A stretch of 64,000 nt of DNA, taken from Longimicrobiales bacterium (lineage in GTDB: Bacteria > Gemmatimonadota > Gemmatimonadetes > Longimicrobiales > Gaopeijiaceae). Positions 54,112 through 63,548 of the stretch are shown here, piece by piece (position 1 is the first letter of the stretch; each line of letters starts with the position of its first letter). A model generated the notes under the pieces. It was not told the origin of the DNA, did no database searches, and worked only from the letters and a program-made list of their open reading frames with translations. The stretch spans positions 248,001 through 312,000 of the forward strand of contig OY282361.1 in the NCBI GenBank assembly GCA_958295645.1, read 5' to 3'. A program made the translations under genes and the position numbers.

Positions 54112-54419
54112 TGCGCGAGCCCTACGACGTCATCATCGCCCCGGTGGTCACCGAGAAGACCACGGCGCAGATGGAATCGAGCCTCTACACCTTTCTCGTC
54201 AACACGCGGGCCAACAAGCACGAGATCCTGCGGGCGGTCGAGTCGTTGTGGGACGTCAAGGTGCGCGGTGTCCGCACCATGCGGTACGGCGGCAGGGCGA
54301 AGCGGGCGTTGCTGGGCCGCATGGCCAAGAACTGGAACCTGGGCCGGACGCCGTCCTACAAGAAGGCGTTGGTGCAGTTGGCCGACGGCGACGAGATCGA
54401 CTTCTACGAGGCGGGCTGA
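54111..54419 (+). CDS. rplW: 50S ribosomal protein L23
   Basis: 102 aa: YDVIIAPVVTEKTTAQMESSLYTFLVNTRANKHEILRAVESLW and KVRGVRTMRYGGRAKR, then KKALVQLADGDEIDFYEAG. It lies at the tunnel exit and binds trigger factor and SRP. Start overlaps the rplD stop (TAATG). Confidence 0.97.
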   Translation: MREPYDVIIAPVVTEKTTAQMESSLYTFLVNTRANKHEILRAVESLWDVKVRGVRTMRYGGRAKRALLGRMAKNWNLGRTPSYKKALVQLADGDEIDFYEAG

Positions 54420-54425
54420 GGAACC

Positions 54426-55265
54426 ATGGCGCTCAAGAGATTCAAGCCGGTCACGCCGGGCAGCCGCTTTCGGTCCGTGACGCGCAAGGAAGCGATCACG
54501 CGGTCCGAGCCGGAGAAGTCGCTCGTGGAGCCCCTCAAGAAGTCGGGCGGGCGCAATCACCACGGGCGCATAACGGCAAGACGGCGCGGCGGCGGAGCCA
54601 AGCGCCGCTACCGCCGAATCGACTTCCGTCGCGACAAGCACGGGATTCCCGGCCGCATCGCCGAGATCGAGTACGACCCCAACCGTTCGGCCCTCATCGC
54701 GCTGGTCCACTACGAGGACGGCGAGAAGCGCTACATGCTGCATGCGCGCGGCACGAAGGTGGGCGACGCCGTGATATCGGGACCCGGCTCCGACGTGCGC
54801 CCCGGCAACGCCCTGCCGCTCGGAGAGATTCCGCTCGGCACGTTGGTCCACAACGTCGAGATGAAGCCGGGCAAGGGCGGGCAGATGGCGCGCTCCGCGG
54901 GCGCCGCCGTCCAGGTGGTCGCGCGCGAAGGCGACTACGTGAGCTTGCGTCTCCCCTCCACCGAAATCCGGCGCATCCACAAGCGGTGCTTGGCCACCAT
55001 CGGGCAAGTCGGCAACGTGGACCACAATCTCCAGTCGCTGGGCAAGGCCGGGGCCTCGCGGCACCGGGGCCGCCGTCCGAAGGTGCGCGGCGTTGCCATG
55101 AACCCGGTGGACCACCCGTTGGGGGGCGGCGAGGGCAAGGCCTCGGGCGGGCGCCCGCCGGTCACGCCGTGGGGCAAGCCGGAGGGCGCCAAGACTCGCA
55201 AGAAGAAGAAGCCGTCGAACAAGTTCATCGTCCGCGGGCGCAAGCGCGGCAAGGCGACGCGCTGA
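54426..55265 (+). CDS. rplB: 50S ribosomal protein L2
   Basis: 279 aa. Shows [63 protein letters not shown] and the conserved [29 protein letters not shown]-type loop with the peptidyl-transferase-associated His. Contacts 23S domain IV and is needed for subunit joining. Confidence 0.98.
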   Translation: MALKRFKPVTPGSRFRSVTRKEAITRSEPEKSLVEPLKKSGGRNHHGRITARRRGGGAKRRYRRIDFRRDKHGIPGRIAEIEYDPNRSALIALVHYEDGEKRYMLHARGTKVGDAVISGPGSDVRPGNALPLGEIPLGTLVHNVEMKPGKGGQMARSAGAAVQVVAREGDYVSLRLPSTEIRRIHKRCLATIGQVGNVDHNLQSLGKAGASRHRGRRPKVRGVAMNPVDHPLGGGEGKASGGRPPVTPWGKPEGAKTRKKKKPSNKFIVRGRKRGKATR

Positions 55266-55296
55266 TCATGAACATGCCGGAATCGAGCTGAACTCC

Positions 55297-55581
55297 ATGC
55301 CGCGAAGCGTCAAGAAGGGTCCGTTCATCGACGAGAAGCTCCTCCGCAAGGTGGAGATGATGAATGCCCGCAACGAGAGAACCGTGATCCGCACCTGGGC
55401 GCGCGCGAGCACGATATCGCCCGAGTTCGTCGGACACACGATCGCCGTTCACAACGGGAACAAGTTCATTCCGGTCTTCGTCAGCGAGAACATGGTGGGC
55501 CACAAGCTCGGCGAGTTTGCGCCGACGCGGCTGTTCCGCGGCCACGGCGGCAAGCTGGCCGACAAGCGTTCGAGGATTTAG
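55297..55581 (+). CDS. rpsS: 30S ribosomal protein S19
   Basis: 94 aa: [71 protein letters not shown]-type core. It binds S13 in the 30S head. Thirty-one bp separate it from rplB. Confidence 0.98.
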   Translation: MPRSVKKGPFIDEKLLRKVEMMNARNERTVIRTWARASTISPEFVGHTIAVHNGNKFIPVFVSENMVGHKLGEFAPTRLFRGHGGKLADKRSRI

Positions 55582-55590
55582 GACACCGTC

Positions 55591-55944
55591 ATGGAAGCAA
55601 AGGCCATCGCCAAGCACGTGAGAATGAGTCCGAGGAAGGTGCGCTTGGTCGTCGACCAGATTCGCGGCCGGCTCGTCGCGGATGCCATCGCCATCCTGGC
55701 CTTCTCGAAGAAGGCAGCCGCCGTTCCGGTGGGGAAGACGTTGCGTTCCGCCGTGGCCAACGCCCAGGACTTGGCCGACCGCGACGGCGAGCGGGTCGAC
55801 GTCGACGAACTCGTCGTGCGCCGCGCCTTCGTCGACGAAGGGCCCAGGCTCAAGCGATGGAAGGCGGCCGCGATGGGCCGGGCCGCGCCGCGCCGCCGCC
55901 GCACCAGCCACGTCACCGTCGTGGTGGCCGAGAAAGAGGATTAG
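55591..55944 (+). CDS. rplV: 50S ribosomal protein L22
   Basis: 117 aa: AKHVRMSPRKVRLVVDQIRGRLVADAIAIL and the beta-hairpin that lines the exit tunnel (AFVDEGPRLKRWKAAAMGRAAPRRRRTSHVTVVV). The hairpin is of normal length, so no macrolide-type insertion or deletion is seen. Confidence 0.97.
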   Translation: MEAKAIAKHVRMSPRKVRLVVDQIRGRLVADAIAILAFSKKAAAVPVGKTLRSAVANAQDLADRDGERVDVDELVVRRAFVDEGPRLKRWKAAAMGRAAPRRRRTSHVTVVVAEKED

Positions 55945-55947
55945 GGC

Positions 55948-56613
55948 ATGGGCCAGAAGACTCACCCCCACGGATTCCGGCTTGGCATCGTCGCCGACTG
56001 GGAGTCGCAGTGGTACGCCGAGCGGGACTTCCCGAAGCTCCTCAAGGAGGACCACACGATACGGTCCTACGTGTGGCGCAGGTTGCATCACGTGGCGGTC
56101 GGCCGCGTCAGGATCGCGCGCAAGCCGTCCAAGATCGTGGTGACCATCCACACGGCCCGGCCCGGCGTGGTGATCGGCAAGCGGGGCGCCGAGGTGGACA
56201 AGCTCAGCGGCGAGCTCTCGGTGCTGACGGACAGCGAAGTGTCGGTCAACGTGGAGGAGATCAAGCGGCAGGAACTCCACCCGCGCCTGGTCGCGGACAA
56301 CGTGGCTCACCAGATCGTCCAGCGCGCCTCGTTTCGGCGGGCGATGAAGCGGGCGGTGCAGTCGGCCATGCGCGCGGGCGCGGAGGGCATTCGGATTCAG
56401 TGCGCGGGCCGGCTGGGCGGGGCGGAAATCGCGCGCACCGAGCGCTACAACGAAGGCCGCGTGCCGTTGCACACGCTGCGGGCGGAGATCGACTATGCGC
56501 ATGTGGACGCGCGCACGACGTACGGCACCATCGGGGTGAAGTGCTGGATATTCAAGGGCGAAGTGATCGAGGACCGGTTCGGCCGGACGTACTCGACCGG
56601 CTCGGCGGCCTGA
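55948..56613 (+). CDS. rpsC: 30S ribosomal protein S3
   Basis: 221 aa: [25 protein letters not shown], the KH domain ([23 protein letters not shown]) and the C-terminal [22 protein letters not shown]...[16 protein letters not shown]. It forms part of the mRNA entry helicase. Starts 3 bp after rplV. Confidence 0.98.
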   Translation: MGQKTHPHGFRLGIVADWESQWYAERDFPKLLKEDHTIRSYVWRRLHHVAVGRVRIARKPSKIVVTIHTARPGVVIGKRGAEVDKLSGELSVLTDSEVSVNVEEIKRQELHPRLVADNVAHQIVQRASFRRAMKRAVQSAMRAGAEGIRIQCAGRLGGAEIARTERYNEGRVPLHTLRAEIDYAHVDARTTYGTIGVKCWIFKGEVIEDRFGRTYSTGSAA

Positions 56614-56631
56614 CCGGCAGGGAGCAAGGAA

Positions 56632-57048
56632 ATGCTGTCTCCAAAACGGGTGAAGCGCAGAAAGACCCACAAGGGAAAGATGCGCGGAAAGGCCTACCGC
56701 GGGAGCAAGGTTTCGTTCGGCGAATACGGGCTCCAGGCGCTCGAGGCCAGCTGGATCACCAACCGGCAGATCGAGTCCGCTCGCGTGGCCATCACGCGCC
56801 ACGTGAAGAGGGGCGGCAAGGTCTGGATTCGCATCTTCCCGGACAAGCCCGTCACGAAGAAGCCGGCCGAGACGCGCATGGGGAAGGGCAAGGGCAATCC
56901 CGAGGAGTGGGTCGCGGTGGTGAAGCCGGGCAGGATCATGTTCGAATTGGAGGGCGTGCCTGCCGAGACGGCGCGCCGGGCCATGCGGCTGGCGTCGTTC
57001 AAGCTGCCGGTGAAGACACGTTTCGTGGTGCGGGAATCTCAGCTGTAG
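56632..57048 (+). CDS. rplP: 50S ribosomal protein L16
   Basis: 138 aa: [96 protein letters not shown]-type core. It organises the aminoacyl-tRNA site. Shine-Dalgarno caggga is upstream. Confidence 0.98.
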   Translation: MLSPKRVKRRKTHKGKMRGKAYRGSKVSFGEYGLQALEASWITNRQIESARVAITRHVKRGGKVWIRIFPDKPVTKKPAETRMGKGKGNPEEWVAVVKPGRIMFELEGVPAETARRAMRLASFKLPVKTRFVVRESQL

Positions 57049-57079
57049 AGCCCCGCGGCCGCATTCGGAGAAGAGAGAG

Positions 57080-57298
57080 ATGAAGGCAGAGGAAATTCGA
57101 GACCTTGGCGACGCCGAGCTCGGCCACGAGCTTGCGGACCGGAAGCTGGAACTGTTTCGGCTCCGCTTTCGCCGGGCCACCATGGAACTTGAGAACCCGA
57201 AGCTCCTCCGGAAGATCCGGCGCGACATCGCCCGCATCAAGACGATCTTGCACGAGCGCCGCCTGGAACGCGAGCGCAGCGGAGGCGGGCGCCCGTGA
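57080..57298 (+). CDS. rpmC: 50S ribosomal protein L29
   Basis: 72 aa: two helices with [57 protein letters not shown] pattern typical of L29. Preceded by ggagaagagag. The final GTGA overlaps the rpsQ start by 4 bp. Confidence 0.96.
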   Translation: MKAEEIRDLGDAELGHELADRKLELFRLRFRRATMELENPKLLRKIRRDIARIKTILHERRLERERSGGGRP

Positions 57299-57582
57299 GC
57301 GGCTCGTCCGGAACGGCGACGGGCGGCGGCCTGCGCAGCAGGCGCAAGGTGCGCACCGGCAAAGTGGTGGCCGACGCCGCCGACAAGACGGTGACCGTCG
57401 TGGTCGGACGCCGGTTCGCGCATCCGCTCTACGGCAAGCTGGTCACCCGCACGAAGAGATATCACGCGCACGACGAGGCGAACGAGTTTCGGGTCGGCGA
57501 CACGGTGCGGATCATGGAGACGCGGCCGTTGTCCAAGACCAAGAGATGGCGTGTCGTGGAACTGATCAACCGGCCCGCCTGA
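57295..57582 (+). CDS. rpsQ: 30S ribosomal protein S17
   Basis: 95 aa from GTG. After a Gly/Ser-rich 12-residue extension the S17 OB-fold begins: [46 protein letters not shown] and the [23 protein letters not shown] signature. It binds 16S helix 7/11. Four-bp overlap with rpmC implies coupled translation. Confidence 0.97.
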   Translation: MSGSSGTATGGGLRSRRKVRTGKVVADAADKTVTVVVGRRFAHPLYGKLVTRTKRYHAHDEANEFRVGDTVRIMETRPLSKTKRWRVVELINRPA

Positions 57583-57613
57583 CGAGCTGGCGTGAGAGAA
57601 CTGGGTAACGTCG

Positions 57614-57982
57614 ATGATTCAGCAGGAATCCATGCTCAAGATTGCCGACAACACCGGCGCCAAGCGGGCGTTGTGCATTCGCGTGCTGGGCGGCTCCGGA
57701 CGCCGCTACGCGCGCATCGGCGACCGCGTGATCGTTTCGATCAAGGACGCGGTCCCCAACGCCTCGGTGAAGAAGGGCGAGGTGACCGAGGCGGTCGTGG
57801 TGCGCACGGCCAAGGAGACCTGTCGCCGCGACGGCAGCTACATCTGCTTCGACGACAACGCGGCGGTGCTCATCAACGCGCAGAAGGAGCCTCGGGGCAC
57901 GCGCATCTTCGGCCCGGTCGGGCGTGAACTCCGCGAGAAGCGCTACATGAGGATCGTCTCGTTGGCGCCCGAGGTGCTGTGA
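57614..57982 (+). CDS. rplN: 50S ribosomal protein L14
   Basis: 122 aa: [49 protein letters not shown], then [28 protein letters not shown] and [23 protein letters not shown]. Forms an inter-subunit bridge. Near-canonical in length and sequence. Confidence 0.98.
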   Translation: MIQQESMLKIADNTGAKRALCIRVLGGSGRRYARIGDRVIVSIKDAVPNASVKKGEVTEAVVVRTAKETCRRDGSYICFDDNAAVLINAQKEPRGTRIFGPVGRELREKRYMRIVSLAPEVL

Positions 57983-57984
57983 TC

Positions 57985-58332
57985 ATGGCACGGCCCAAGA
58001 TGCGGATCATGAAGGGCGACCGGGTGAAGGTCGTGCGCGGCAACCACCGCGACGCGGAGGGAACCGTGTTGCGCGTTCTGCCCCGGTCCAACCGGATCGT
58101 CATCCAAGGCGTGAACATGCGCAAGCGCCATACCCGCCCCTCCCAGGCCAACCCGGAGGGCGGCGTGATCACCTTCGAAGCGCCCGTCCACGCCTCCAAC
58201 GTCATGCTCGTGGACGGCGCCACGGGAGACGCCACGCGAGTGCGCATCCGCGTGGCCGAGGACGGAACCAAGGAACGAATCGCCGTGAAGAGCGGCAATC
58301 CGGTGCCCAAGCCGGAGCGGCCGGCCGGCTAG
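57985..58332 (+). CDS. rplX: 50S ribosomal protein L24
   Basis: 115 aa: MARPKMRIMKGDRVKVVRGNHRDAEGTVLRVLPRSNRIVIQGVNMRKRHTRP (KOW motif) and GGVITFEAPVHASNVMLVD. The ATG at 57985 is preferred to a GTG at 57979 that overlaps the rplN stop, because a gaggtg sits about 8 nt before the ATG and the protein then begins as in the family. An assembly initiator of 50S. Confidence 0.95.
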   Translation: MARPKMRIMKGDRVKVVRGNHRDAEGTVLRVLPRSNRIVIQGVNMRKRHTRPSQANPEGGVITFEAPVHASNVMLVDGATGDATRVRIRVAEDGTKERIAVKSGNPVPKPERPAG

Positions 58333-58350
58333 GGCCGGAGGAGCGAGACG

Positions 58351-58923
58351 ATGACGCCCAGACTCTTGACGCACTACCGAGAGGTCGCCCGCCCGGCCCT
58401 GCAGGAGCAGTTCGGCTTCGCAAACAGCCATCAGATTCCCAACGTCCTGAAGGTGACGCTGAACGTGGGCGTCGGCGAAGCCAGCCGGGACCGCAAGCTC
58501 GTGGAGTCGGTCGCCGAGGAGCTGGCCGCGATCTCGGGCCAGCGGCCGGTCGTCACGCGGGCGCGCAAGTCCATCGCCAACTTCAAGTTGCGCGAGGGGA
58601 TGCCGGTGGGCGCCTCGGTCACGCTCCGGAGCCGGCGGATGTGGGAGTTCCTCGACCGGCTGGTCTCGGTCGCAACGCCGCGCATCCGCGACTTTCGCGG
58701 GCTCAGCAGCCGTTCCTTCGACGGGCGCGGCAACTACACGATGGGCATCCGCGAGCAGATCATCTTCCCCGAAGTGGACTACGACAAGGTCAGCCGCATC
58801 CACGGCATGGACGTCTCCGTGGTCACTTCGACGAACAAGGACGACCAAGCGTACGCGTTGCTGCGGCAGCTGGGGTTCCCCTTCCGGGGCCAGACGCCCG
58901 TGATTGTCGGTGCGCAAGCCTGA
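58351..58923 (+). CDS. rplE: 50S ribosomal protein L5
   Basis: 190 aa: [74 protein letters not shown] and [31 protein letters not shown]. Binds 5S rRNA. Shine-Dalgarno ggagg precedes ATG. The usual next gene, S14, is missing. Confidence 0.98.
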   Translation: MTPRLLTHYREVARPALQEQFGFANSHQIPNVLKVTLNVGVGEASRDRKLVESVAEELAAISGQRPVVTRARKSIANFKLREGMPVGASVTLRSRRMWEFLDRLVSVATPRIRDFRGLSSRSFDGRGNYTMGIREQIIFPEVDYDKVSRIHGMDVSVVTSTNKDDQAYALLRQLGFPFRGQTPVIVGAQA

Positions 58924-58981
58924 TGTGCCCCGCGACGCCGGCCGGCCCGGGGCCGAGCACTGAAGAGGAACCGAACCGACG

Positions 58982-59374
58982 ATGATGACCGATCCTGTAG
59001 CGGACATGCTGACCCGCATCCGCAACGCCGGCACGGCCGGCCTCCGCTGGGCGGACATGCCGCTCTCCAAGCTCAAGGTGGAGGTGGCGCGCCTGCTGAA
59101 GGAAAACGCCTTCGTGTACGACTACAAGGTCCTGAACGACGGCCGCCACGGATTGCTTCGCGTGTATCTCAAGTACCACGAGGGCAGCCCCGTGATCCGG
59201 CGCATCGCCCGCGTGTCCAAGCCGGGTCGGCGCCAGTACGTGGGCGTGGACGAGATCCCCCGCGTCCGCAACGGGCTCGGCATCGCGATCCTCTCGACGT
59301 CGCGCGGGTTGCTGTCCGACAGAGCGGCGCGGGCCGAACGGGTCGGCGGCGAAGTTCTGGCCGTGGTCTGGTAG
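58982..59374 (+). CDS. rpsH: 30S ribosomal protein S8
   Basis: 130 aa: MTDPVADMLTRIRNAGTAG, LKVEVARLLKENAFVYDYKV and the C-terminal GLGIAILSTSRGLLSDRAARAERVGGEVLAVVW. Binds the 16S central domain and in enterobacteria represses the spc operon. The first of two adjacent ATGs is used, aagagg lying 12 nt upstream. Confidence 0.97.
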   Translation: MMTDPVADMLTRIRNAGTAGLRWADMPLSKLKVEVARLLKENAFVYDYKVLNDGRHGLLRVYLKYHEGSPVIRRIARVSKPGRRQYVGVDEIPRVRNGLGIAILSTSRGLLSDRAARAERVGGEVLAVVW

Positions 59375-59388
59375 CGGAGGAGGAGATC

Positions 59389-59937
59389 GTGTCTCGTATT
59401 GGCAAGATGCCGGTGCCGGTGCCCTCCGGCGTCTCGGTGACGCTCGACGGGCGTCGCATGGCGGCGAAGGGACCGCACGGCGAGCTCCAACTGCAGGTGG
59501 CGCCGCCCATCGCGGTGCGGTGGCGGGCGCCCGAGGACAAGACGCTGGTGGTGACCCGTCCCTCGGACGAGAAGGCGCACAAGGCGCTTCACGGCTTGAT
59601 GCGGTCGCTGATCGCCAACGTGATCCAGGGCGTCAGCGAGGGCTTCAGCAAGACCCTGGAGATCGTGGGGGTCGGATACCGGGCCGACGCGAAGGACGGC
59701 GGACTGCATCTGAGGCTCGGCTTCTCCCATCCCATCGACTTCCCCGCCCCCGAGGGAATCACCTTCGAGACGCCCAGCCAGACGACCATCGTCGTGCGGG
59801 GCGCCGACAAGCAGCAGGTTGGCCACGTGGCGGCCGTGATCCGGGCCTTCCGTCCCCCGGAACCGTACAAGGGCAAGGGGATTCGTTATCGCGGAGAACA
59901 AGTCCGGCGCAAGGCCGGCAAGACCGCCGGAACGTGA
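59389..59937 (+). CDS. rplF: 50S ribosomal protein L6
   Basis: 182 aa from GTG with gcggaggagg upstream: [33 protein letters not shown], the [25 protein letters not shown] repeat, and the C-terminal [25 protein letters not shown]. Sits near the sarcin-ricin loop. Confidence 0.98.
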   Translation: MSRIGKMPVPVPSGVSVTLDGRRMAAKGPHGELQLQVAPPIAVRWRAPEDKTLVVTRPSDEKAHKALHGLMRSLIANVIQGVSEGFSKTLEIVGVGYRADAKDGGLHLRLGFSHPIDFPAPEGITFETPSQTTIVVRGADKQQVGHVAAVIRAFRPPEPYKGKGIRYRGEQVRRKAGKTAGT

Positions 59938-59989
59938 TGCGACCGCGCAACGGGATGCGACCGCGTTCGGGCCAAAGGATCGACTGGCA

Positions 59990-60379
59990 ATGATCAAACC
60001 GAGCAAGCTCAGGAAGAGCCGCAAGCTCCAGCGGCGCCGGCGCCACGCGCGCATTCGCAAAAAGGTGCACGGCACGCGAGGCCGTCCGCGGCTGGTCGTG
60101 TTCCGCTCGCTTCGCCACATCGAGGGCCAAGTGATCGACGACGACGCGCACCGCACGCTGGCGGGCTTGTCGACGCTGGCGCCCGAGCTTCGCGGCTTCG
60201 AGCCGGAGGAGGGAACGCGGCGCAAGGTCGAGGCGGCCCGGGCGGCGGGCAAGCTGCTGGCCGAGCGGGCGAAGGACCGCGGCGTCACCACCGTGGTCTT
60301 CGACCGGGGCGGATTCAAGTACCACGGACGTGTGAAGGCCTTCGCCGAAGGCGCCCGTGAGGGAGGGTTGGCGTTCTGA
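59990..60379 (+). CDS. rplR: 50S ribosomal protein L18
   Basis: 129 aa: a basic N-terminus ([35 protein letters not shown]), the [21 protein letters not shown] core and the C-terminal [26 protein letters not shown]. 5S rRNA binder. The preceding 52-bp spacer holds two atgcgaccgcg copies. Its TGA overlaps the rpsE ATG by 1 bp. Confidence 0.97.
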   Translation: MIKPSKLRKSRKLQRRRRHARIRKKVHGTRGRPRLVVFRSLRHIEGQVIDDDAHRTLAGLSTLAPELRGFEPEEGTRRKVEAARAAGKLLAERAKDRGVTTVVFDRGGFKYHGRVKAFAEGAREGGLAF

Positions 60380-60897
60380 TGGCCAGGGACAAGCCGCCGC
60401 GGGAGGGCTCGGAGCAGGTCGAGAACGTGATCTACGTCAACCGCGTGGCGAAGGTGGTGAAGGGCGGCCGGAGATTCTCCTTCAGCGCGCTGGTGGCGGC
60501 CGGGAACCAAGCGGGCCGGGTCGGAATCGCGCAGGCCAAGGCGAACGAGGTGGCGGAGGCCATCCGCAAGGCGTTCGAGCAGGCGCGTCGCAACATGGTG
60601 GACGTGCCCGTGATCCGCGGGACCATTCCGCACGACATCGTGGGCCGGTGCGGCGCAGGCCGGGTCTTGCTGCGGCCGGCCGCGCCGGGAACGGGCGTCA
60701 TCGCGGGCGGCCCGGTGCGGGCCGTGCTGGAGGCGGCGGGCGTGACCGACGTGTTGACGAAGAGCCTGGGCACGAACAACCCGATCAACGTGGCGCGGGC
60801 GACGTTCGACGGGCTCGAGAACCTCGTGACCGCCTACGAAGTCGCCGCCGAGCGCGGGGCGACGCTCGAACAGCTCGGGCTGGCCGGCCATGGCTGA
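60379..60897 (+). CDS. rpsE: 30S ribosomal protein S5
   Basis: 172 aa: [48 protein letters not shown] and [50 protein letters not shown]. Part of the mRNA entry channel and accuracy centre; the VKGGRRFSF loop linked to spectinomycin response is intact. Overlaps rpmD by 8 bp. Confidence 0.98.
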   Translation: MARDKPPREGSEQVENVIYVNRVAKVVKGGRRFSFSALVAAGNQAGRVGIAQAKANEVAEAIRKAFEQARRNMVDVPVIRGTIPHDIVGRCGAGRVLLRPAAPGTGVIAGGPVRAVLEAAGVTDVLTKSLGTNNPINVARATFDGLENLVTAYEVAAERGATLEQLGLAGHG

Positions 60898-61096
60898 GGC
60901 CAAGGGCGGGAAGCGGTTGCGGATCACCCAGGTGCGCAGCGCCGTGGGCCGCCAGAAGGTGCAGCGGCGGGTGTTGCAGGCGCTCGGGATCAAGGGACAT
61001 CAGAGGGCGGCGGTACATGACGACACGCCAGCCATCCGAGGCATGATCGCCAAGGTGGATTATCTGGTCGAAGTGACGGAGGTGGAGCAAGGATGA
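60890..61096 (+). CDS. rpmD: 50S ribosomal protein L30
   Basis: 68 aa: [58 protein letters not shown] follows the bacterial L30 pattern. Overlaps rpsE by 8 bp and rplO by 4 bp. Confidence 0.95.
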   Translation: MAEAKGGKRLRITQVRSAVGRQKVQRRVLQALGIKGHQRAAVHDDTPAIRGMIAKVDYLVEVTEVEQG

Positions 61097-61542
61097 TCGG
61101 ACTGCACAACCTCGGCGCTCCGGAGAAGGCGCACCGCGCCCGCAAGCGCGTGGGCCGCGGTGCGGGGTCGGGCAAGGGCAAGACTTCCGGAAGGGGCGAG
61201 AAGGGTCAGAACTCGCGTTCGGGCGGCGGCGTGCCGGCCTGGTTCGAAGGCGGCCAGATGCCGTTGCAGCGGCGCATCCCCAAGCGGGGATTCAAGAATC
61301 GCAACCGGATCGAGTACCAGGTCGTCAATGTCGGCGACCTCGGCAGGGTGACCGGCGAAGCGACGCCGGATTCGCTCAAGGAAGCGGGCCTGATCCGCTC
61401 CCTGCGGCGGCCCGTCAAGCTCCTGGGAAGCGGCGAGGCGCCGGCCGGCCTGCGTTGCCAGGTGCACTGGGCGAGCGCGACGGCGCGCCGCAAGATCGAC
61501 GAGGGCGGCGGCTCGGTCGAGATCGTGGGCCGAAGGGCCTGA
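61093..61542 (+). CDS. rplO: 50S ribosomal protein L15
   Basis: 149 aa: [66 protein letters not shown], and a C-terminal VKLLGSGEAPAGLRCQVHWAS. A late 50S assembly protein. Start overlaps rpmD by 4 bp and stop overlaps secY by 1 bp (TGATG). Confidence 0.98.
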   Translation: MIGLHNLGAPEKAHRARKRVGRGAGSGKGKTSGRGEKGQNSRSGGGVPAWFEGGQMPLQRRIPKRGFKNRNRIEYQVVNVGDLGRVTGEATPDSLKEAGLIRSLRRPVKLLGSGEAPAGLRCQVHWASATARRKIDEGGGSVEIVGRRA

Positions 61543-62855
61543 TGGCCAACCCGATCCCCAACCTGTTCCGGGCGCCGGAGCTGAAGAAGAAGATCCTCTT
61601 CACGCTCTTCATCATGTTCGTGTACCGCCTGGGGTCGCACATCACCGTGCCCGGCCTCGACGTGGTCGCGTTGCAGCGCCAGTTCGCCCAGGTCGCGCAG
61701 ACCTTCCTGGGCGTCTTCGACATGTTCGTCGGGGGCGGCCTGAGCCGGGCCACCATCCTGGCTCTGGGCATCATGCCGTACATCTCCGCGAGCATCATGT
61801 TCCAGCTGCTCGCGGCGGTGGTTCCGAAGGTCGAGAAGCTTCAGAAGGAGGGCGAGGAAGGCCGCAAGAAGCTGACGCAGTGGACGCGGTACACGACCGT
61901 GCTTCTGTGCATCGTCCAGTCGTACGCCTACGCCTCGTTCCTCCAGGGCCTCGCCGGAGCGGTTCGCGACCCGGGCATGGGCTTCGTGCTCACCACCGTG
62001 ATCGTGCTCACCGTCGGGGGCGTCTTCGTGATGTGGCTGGGCGAGCAGATCACCGAGCGGGGCATCGGCAACGGCATGTCCCTGCTGATCTTCTTCTCCA
62101 TCATCCAGGGCTTCCCTCAGGCCGTCGCCAACACTTGGGAGTCGGTTCGGCTGGACGAGATCGGCGGCCTGGAGATCATCGCGTTGCTGGGCATCGTGGT
62201 GGGCATCACCGCCGGAGTGGTCGCCATGACGATGGCCTCCCGGAAGATACCCATTCAGATCCCGCGCAAGGTGGTGGGGCGGGGACGCATCCAAGAGGGC
62301 CAGAAGAGCTTCATTCCGTTGCGCGTGAACTCGGCGGGCGTGATGCCGATCATCTTCGCCCAGTCCTTCATCGTGGTCCCCGGCACGATCGCCGCGTTCA
62401 GTTCCATACCTCTGGTCCAGGACGTGGCCGACGTCTTCCAGCCCGGCAACTGGGCCTACTACCTGACCTACGGGTTTCTGATCGTCTTCTTCACCTACTT
62501 CTACACCGCCATCATCTTCAACCCGGCCGACTTGGCCGAGAACCTGAAGAAGCAGGGCGCGTTCATCCCGGGCGTGAAGCCGGGGGCGCGCACGGCGGAG
62601 TACATCGACCGCGTGCTCACGCGCGTCACGTTGCCCGGGTCCCTCTACTTGGCGCTCATCGCGCTGTTGCCGTATTGGATCTTGGACATCTTCAACGTTC
62701 CCACGTTCTTCTTCGGCGGCACCAGCCTTCTGATCGTCGTCGGCGTGGGCCTCGACACGGTTCAGCAGGCCCAGCAACACCTGCTGTTGCGCCACTACGA
62801 CGGCTTCATGAAGAAGGGCAGGGTCAAGATGCGCGGTCGCCAGCGCTACATGTAG
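61542..62855 (+). CDS. secY: Preprotein translocase channel SecY
   Basis: 437 aa with ten hydrophobic helices. Visible are the plug-side start (NLFRAPELKKKILFTLFIMFVYRLGSHITVPG), GIMPYISASIMFQLLA, GEQITERGIGNGMSLLIF, the RRIP-like cytoplasmic loop region (ASRKIPIQIPRKVVGRG...IPLRVNSAGVMPIIFAQ) and YTAIIFNPADLAENLKKQGAFIPGVKPG. Forms the inner-membrane secretion channel with SecE (encoded at 33084). Coupled to rplO by a 1-bp overlap. Confidence 0.98.
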   Translation: MANPIPNLFRAPELKKKILFTLFIMFVYRLGSHITVPGLDVVALQRQFAQVAQTFLGVFDMFVGGGLSRATILALGIMPYISASIMFQLLAAVVPKVEKLQKEGEEGRKKLTQWTRYTTVLLCIVQSYAYASFLQGLAGAVRDPGMGFVLTTVIVLTVGGVFVMWLGEQITERGIGNGMSLLIFFSIIQGFPQAVANTWESVRLDEIGGLEIIALLGIVVGITAGVVAMTMASRKIPIQIPRKVVGRGRIQEGQKSFIPLRVNSAGVMPIIFAQSFIVVPGTIAAFSSIPLVQDVADVFQPGNWAYYLTYGFLIVFFTYFYTAIIFNPADLAENLKKQGAFIPGVKPGARTAEYIDRVLTRVTLPGSLYLALIALLPYWILDIFNVPTFFFGGTSLLIVVGVGLDTVQQAQQHLLLRHYDGFMKKGRVKMRGRQRYM

Positions 62856-62865
62856 GGATTGGGCT

Positions 62866-63543
62866 GTGCATAGGGAAGAGGCGCCGAGCCGCGAACAGGG
62901 GCCGGTCGTCGTGCTGCTGGGCTCGCCCGGCGTCGGAAAGGGCACGCAGGGCGTTCGCCTGGGGCGCGAGCTGGGATGGGCGCACCTCTCGACGGGGGAC
63001 TTGTTGCGCGAGGCGCGTTCGGCGGGCGCTCCGCTGGGGAAGGCGGCGCAGGAGTACATGGATGTCGGCCGCTTGGTGCCCGACGAACTGATGGTGGCGT
63101 TGCTGAGCGAGAAGTTGGCCGCCATGCCGGAGGAGCAGGGGGTGATTCTCGACGGCTTCCCCCGCACGGAGGCGCAGGCCAGCGCGCTGGACGACGCGCT
63201 GGACAAGGCCGGCCGCCGGGTCGGCCGGGTAGTGCTGCTGGACGCTCCGGAGCCCGTCTTGGTCAAGCGCATATCGGGCCGTCGCCTGTCCCCCAGCGGA
63301 CGCGTCTACAACGTGCACTACGACCCGCCGCACCGCGACGGGATATGCGACGACACCGGCGAGCCCCTCCTGCACCGTTCGGACGACCGCCCCGACGCGG
63401 TGAGAACGCGGCTGGCCGTCTACCGGGAGACGACGGCGCCCCTGGTCGGCCGCTACGAGCAGCGGGGACTGCTGGTGCACGTGGACGGGCAGGGCGCCAT
63501 CGACGAAGTCCACGGCGCGCTGCTGGCGGCCGTGAAGGCGTAG
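62866..63543 (+). CDS. adk: Adenylate kinase
   Basis: 225 aa from GTG, 10 bp after secY. P-loop GSPGVGKGTQ, STGDLLREA, ILDGFPRTEAQA, and a long LID (GRRLSPSGRVYNVHYDPPHRDGICDDTGEPLLHRSDD-type) that lacks the four-Cys zinc site, so it is the hydrogen-bonded form. Catalyses ATP + AMP = 2 ADP. The first 12 residues are a polar extension, and a later start is possible. secY-adk-map is a conserved order. Confidence 0.96.
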   Translation: MHREEAPSREQGPVVVLLGSPGVGKGTQGVRLGRELGWAHLSTGDLLREARSAGAPLGKAAQEYMDVGRLVPDELMVALLSEKLAAMPEEQGVILDGFPRTEAQASALDDALDKAGRRVGRVVLLDAPEPVLVKRISGRRLSPSGRVYNVHYDPPHRDGICDDTGEPLLHRSDDRPDAVRTRLAVYRETTAPLVGRYEQRGLLVHVDGQGAIDEVHGALLAAVKA

Positions 63544-63548
63544 GGACG

